A stretch of 18,305 nucleotides of DNA, taken from positions 1-18,305 of the forward strand of contig PJAB01001003.1 of the NCBI GenBank assembly GCA_002887195.1, written 5' to 3'. This DNA comes from Chrysochromulina parva (Eukaryota; Haptophyta; Prymnesiales; Chrysochromulinaceae). How positions within the stretch are numbered: the stretch's first letter is position 1; each line of letters opens with the position of its first letter. The translations under genes and the position numbers were made by a program. Positions 15,551 to 18,305 of the stretch are shown here, one piece after another. Below the pieces are notes generated by a model. It saw only the letters and a list, made by a program, of their open reading frames with translations, ran no database searches and was not told the origin of the DNA.

Positions 15551-15556
15551 AATAAA
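15551..15556 (+). terminator. Candidate polyadenylation signal AATAAA
   Basis: AATAAA lies 158 nt downstream of the KEEL gene stop, in the most A/T-rich stretch of the interval (15536-15572). Use of this hexamer in this organism is not established. Confidence 0.35.
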
Positions 15557-15940
15557 ATGAAATTATTGAATCGGCGCGGGCTGTGTCGGTGTCGCGCGTT
15601 ACGCGGTCGCGCGGGCTCGGCTTCGTGCTTGGATGTTTTCGGCAAGCATTCATAAGTCATGTGAGCATGTGACACCCCTTTTGCAAGACGATCGTATGGC
15701 GATCAGCGCGCAGTCCCATTCCGAGGAGGCCCGCCGGCGTGAGCGAGTAGTGCCCGAGCAAAGACAAACAGAAAGATTTTTTAATCAGACCTCGGACACC
15801 GACGCGAAGTTCACTTTTTCACACACTGCAACACGTTTATAGAGCTCATATTACCGACTTACTGCGGTACATCTTAGATCGGTTGCGGTCGTAACAGCTA
15901 ACACCCCGGCCGCTAGGGCGGGGTACCGAAGTAACAAGTA

Positions 15941-18097
15941 TTACGAGGTTAGGGGGTCAGGTACAGGTAACCATGGATAGACCAGCTGCATGTACTCTGC
16001 AACTGGTGCAAGGAACACAGGCCCGCTATTTGTAAGGGAGCTGTAGAAAGCAACTGAGTGTGCATTTGGAAGCTCGTGGTACCACGATTTTTGCATATAG
16101 CTTCCCGGCATGATCGGCTGCCACTCATTCTGGCCAGTACTTCTGATGACAGGATTCATGTGAAGTCCGTAAGGTGAGCACCCTGGCGTCTCTTCAGATT
16201 CTTCGCGGCAAAACTCACCCACTGTTTTGGGCCGGTCCTTCCGATGGCCCCAGCCCCGTCCATAATTCTGCTCGAGCCACCAAGTACGTCCTTGACAAGG
16301 GGAGTCGCCTCCTGTGCAATCCGTGTAAAGGGAAGCATCGTCCTGCTCCATATCGAAGAAAAAGTTGGAAGCTTCCCATTCCATTGGCACGACCTCATCA
16401 AGATCCTCCGAGCCACGACTAGGGCAATGAGGATTGGCCATCGGCCAGACAAGGCGAAGCTTGGGCAATGTACGGCTGCCGCACGGATCATTCTGCCGGC
16501 TCCTGTCAAGCAAAAGGAAGACTTGGCCGTCACATGCTGAAGCTGCATCTACTGCTCGCCTCCCTTCGCCATCGAGCAACGACCAGCGCGAAAAGCCGTC
16601 CGAAGAGTCGCCATCACCCCGCATGAAACTTAAGAATGCGTCCAGACCCGGGCCCATACGCATGCAGACTGCATCAAAGCTGTCAAGAATGAGTCCTTCA
16701 AGCGCGCACACCGCCTCGGTGCCCCACATACGGAGCAGTGGATGAACCTCAAATCGGCTGGCGTGATGACTCCGAGAGCTGTGTGGGGGTAACGTTGTCT
16801 CCTCGCGCAGGCGCCGTTCCTCGTTGAGTGCCTGGCGCTGCAGCTCGAGCCGTGCATATGCCATGCGCTCATCTGTGGCGATCACCTGGCGAAGCTTCTC
16901 AATCGTGGAGGCTGCCCAAGAGGCAACGAGAGAGTGGATGCTGCGCGAGACGGTTGCGAGTGAAGAACAGCCGTGCAGGTGCAAAGAGTGTGGTGGCGGG
17001 AGCTCCCGTCCAAGGTTTGGTGACGAAATCTCCTCTGCAAGGTTGCCATCTTCCGACTCGTCCTCCGACTCGCTCTCCTCGTCGTCGTCGTCCTCCTCGC
17101 TATCACTATCCTCCTCCCCACCTTCCTCCCTCTCCTCCCCTTCCTCCGTGTCAGGCATAAACTCAGGATCATCCACGGCGTTGTCAGGCAGATGCCTGTC
17201 GTGAAGCTGCGGAATGATCACACGCGGAGCTTCATACGAGGGCCAGGGCGGCTCATCACGGGAGAGAGCCTGGCAGATCAGATCAAATACAGTGTCTGGT
17301 AGCTGATCCAGCAAGCCGGAATTGCCGCGGGTGATCTCCAATTTCTCTCTCCACTCATGTACCCGCTCCTCGCCAGCTGTCAGCTCTGCCTCCGTGCGCA
17401 AAGGCTTAAAGACCCGGGTGCAGTCACGACAGCGCCGTCGACTTTCCGCACGCTTGAACTGCGCTCGCGCAAAAGAGCAGCGTTCGGGGTAGAAGCCAGG
17501 CGGACCGCTGAATCCCGTGTGCATGCCCTGATAAACACCGCAGCTGTAGCAGCGCTGCGGCCGAGATTTCGGAGACGATGCGTCACATCCTCCAGCTTCC
17601 CTTTGCATGGCATGAATGCTGCCGAACTGCTGTTGCAACGACGTCGACGCAAACCGCAATACTCCTCGGCGCAGTTGCACTGCAGCTCGCACGACCGCCT
17701 CAGAATTACGCAACCGAATCGATGCTGATGCAAGCATATCGGGCTCCCGGCACACGGCGGCCAAGACTATCTCTTCATCGTCACGAAACGCTTTCGGAAG
17801 GTTCTTGAGCTTGCCGCCAGCTTTAATGTGCTCCATAGCCTTGTTGCGAGCATCGTCCTGAGCCCAAGATTGTGCTCCTGAGCGAAGGATACGAAGCGCA
17901 TGGCTGACTTGTGTGAGCGTGATGTCTGCCCAGTCGCTCTCTTGGCTCAACGCTTCGTGTACTATCCGTGCTGTATCTTGGCGCTGTGGTCGTCGCCGAG
18001 AATGGATATCATAATTACTGGGCGGGAGAAGGCGTGCAACTGTTTCCACGAGCCGCGCATGCACGCGCACGGGCTTCCTGTTTCGCATCGTCCACAT
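15941..18097 (-). CDS. DUF4116-repeat protein with paired CxxC motifs and acidic insert
   Basis: 718 residues, single exon; ATG at 18097, with an in-frame stop just upstream at about 18125. Residues 96-156 match DUF4116-type repeats (DDEEIVLAAVCREPDMLASAS, RNSEAVVRAAVQ). CxxC pairs at 183-186 (CYSC) and 223-226 (CRDC), with CSFARAQFKR between, suggest a zinc-binding module like those with F(S/A)..Q before the second pair. Residues 262-280 (LLDQLPDTVFDLICQALSRD) and 375-396 (LHGCSSLATVSRSIHSLVAS) look like the two halves of an F-box, separated by about 95 residues including a Glu/Asp/Ser run (310-357). A coiled coil follows (395-435). The C-terminal 270 residues contain many Trp/Tyr and are unrecognised. 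A substrate-adaptor role would follow if the F-box is real; this is speculative. Confidence 0.75.
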   Translation of the reverse strand: MWTMRNRKPVRVHARLVETVARLLPPSNYDIHSRRRPQRQDTARIVHEALSQESDWADITLTQVSHALRILRSGAQSWAQDDARNKAMEHIKAGGKLKNLPKAFRDDEEIVLAAVCREPDMLASASIRLRNSEAVVRAAVQLRRGVLRFASTSLQQQFGSIHAMQREAGGCDASSPKSRPQRCYSCGVYQGMHTGFSGPPGFYPERCSFARAQFKRAESRRRCRDCTRVFKPLRTEAELTAGEERVHEWREKLEITRGNSGLLDQLPDTVFDLICQALSRDEPPWPSYEAPRVIIPQLHDRHLPDNAVDDPEFMPDTEEGEEREEGGEEDSDSEEDDDDEESESEDESEDGNLAEEISSPNLGRELPPPHSLHLHGCSSLATVSRSIHSLVASWAASTIEKLRQVIATDERMAYARLELQRQALNEERRLREETTLPPHSSRSHHASRFEVHPLLRMWGTEAVCALEGLILDSFDAVCMRMGPGLDAFLSFMRGDGDSSDGFSRWSLLDGEGRRAVDAASACDGQVFLLLDRSRQNDPCGSRTLPKLRLVWPMANPHCPSRGSEDLDEVVPMEWEASNFFFDMEQDDASLYTDCTGGDSPCQGRTWWLEQNYGRGWGHRKDRPKTVGEFCREESEETPGCSPYGLHMNPVIRSTGQNEWQPIMPGSYMQKSWYHELPNAHSVAFYSSLTNSGPVFLAPVAEYMQLVYPWLPVPDPLTS

Positions 18098-18305
18098 GAC
18101 GAAGACCACAGCCGCCGACCCGCGTCACGCAACTAGGAAGGGTCGGTCACAGAGAAGACTTTGGGGACAGAGAAGACTTTGTCGCGGGGAGTCGAGGAAG
18201 TCGACCTTCGTCCAGCGTGAAGAGGGCTGTGGGAAAACCTTGGGTATGCGCGCCTCGCGTCTCGCCACCACTGTAAAGCCGCCTTTGGCTTTGCTTTCGT
18301 GGTCT
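18098..18305 (-). promoter_or_regulatory. Upstream region of the DUF4116 gene
   Basis: 208 bp to the window edge, presumed promoter and 5' UTR. The 15-mer acagagaagactttg occurs at 18149-18163 and 18167-18181 (plus strand), an 18-bp-spaced direct repeat. No coding motif was found. Confidence 0.45.

Larger units (their letters stand above)
15394..15940. other. Convergent 3' region, KEEL gene / DUF4116 gene
   Basis: 547 bp between convergent stops. It holds the 26-bp duplication and the AATAAA noted separately, and a small hairpin (accccg ... cggggt) at 15903-15924. Short ORFs here show no conserved motif. Confidence 0.5.

Noticed and set aside
15903..15924. Small hairpin as an intrinsic terminator
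   Set aside because: The stem is only 6 bp with no T-run, and bacterial-type terminators are not expected in this nuclear genome.

Overview
The window reads as nuclear DNA of a unicellular eukaryotic alga, most likely a haptophyte (Chrysochromulina, Prymnesium or Emiliania type), although this is an inference. Supporting points are GC-rich DNA, short GT-AG introns in only some genes, proline-rich linkers in a large secreted protein with Cys repeats of the form 'CDDGG...DC.DCG.R', a DUF4116 protein, and typical eukaryotic families (USP, COMMD, WW, FkbM methyltransferase, inositol polyphosphate phosphatase). No prokaryotic operon structure, tRNA, rRNA, CRISPR or transposase was seen.

Layout, left to right. 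(1) 1-2914, minus: a 971-codon intronless ORF that runs off the left edge. It encodes a secreted multidomain protein: signal peptide, Cys repeats, F5/8-type lectin-like domain, beta-helix, Cys-rich module and LamG start. (2) 3430-5059, minus, 3 exons: an INPP1-like Mg-dependent phosphatase. (3) 5176-9110, plus, 7 exons: a DUSP-UBL-USP deubiquitinase of the USP4/11/15 type. (4) 9632-10297, minus: a COMM-domain protein. (5) 10470-11252, plus: a membrane protein with two predicted TM segments. (6) 11702-12802, plus: an FkbM-type methyltransferase. (7) 13138-14649, minus: a WW-domain protein. (8) 14869-15393, plus: a small secreted Cys-rich protein ending in the ER-retention-like tetrapeptide KEEL. 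(9) 15941-18097, minus: a DUF4116 protein with a possible F-box split by an acidic insert.

Three gene pairs are head to head over 116-219 bp (genes 2/3, 4/5 and 7/8) and probably share promoters. Three other boundaries are convergent. The genes have no obvious shared pathway, so this looks like a compact housekeeping region and not a cassette.

The most interesting signal is in the introns. Of the eight introns that can be placed by protein homology, five are flanked by direct repeats of exon sequence. Four of these place a copy of the start of the downstream exon at the beginning of the intron, and one places a copy of the end of the upstream exon at its end. Where the repeat spans both junctions, the copies are separated by exactly the intron length and the splice sites lie inside the repeat. 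This is what the tandem-duplication model of intron gain predicts. Two of these introns are filled by 10-bp minisatellites and one carries a 24-bp repeat. Similar short tandem duplications whose length is a multiple of three are kept as coding sequence nearby.
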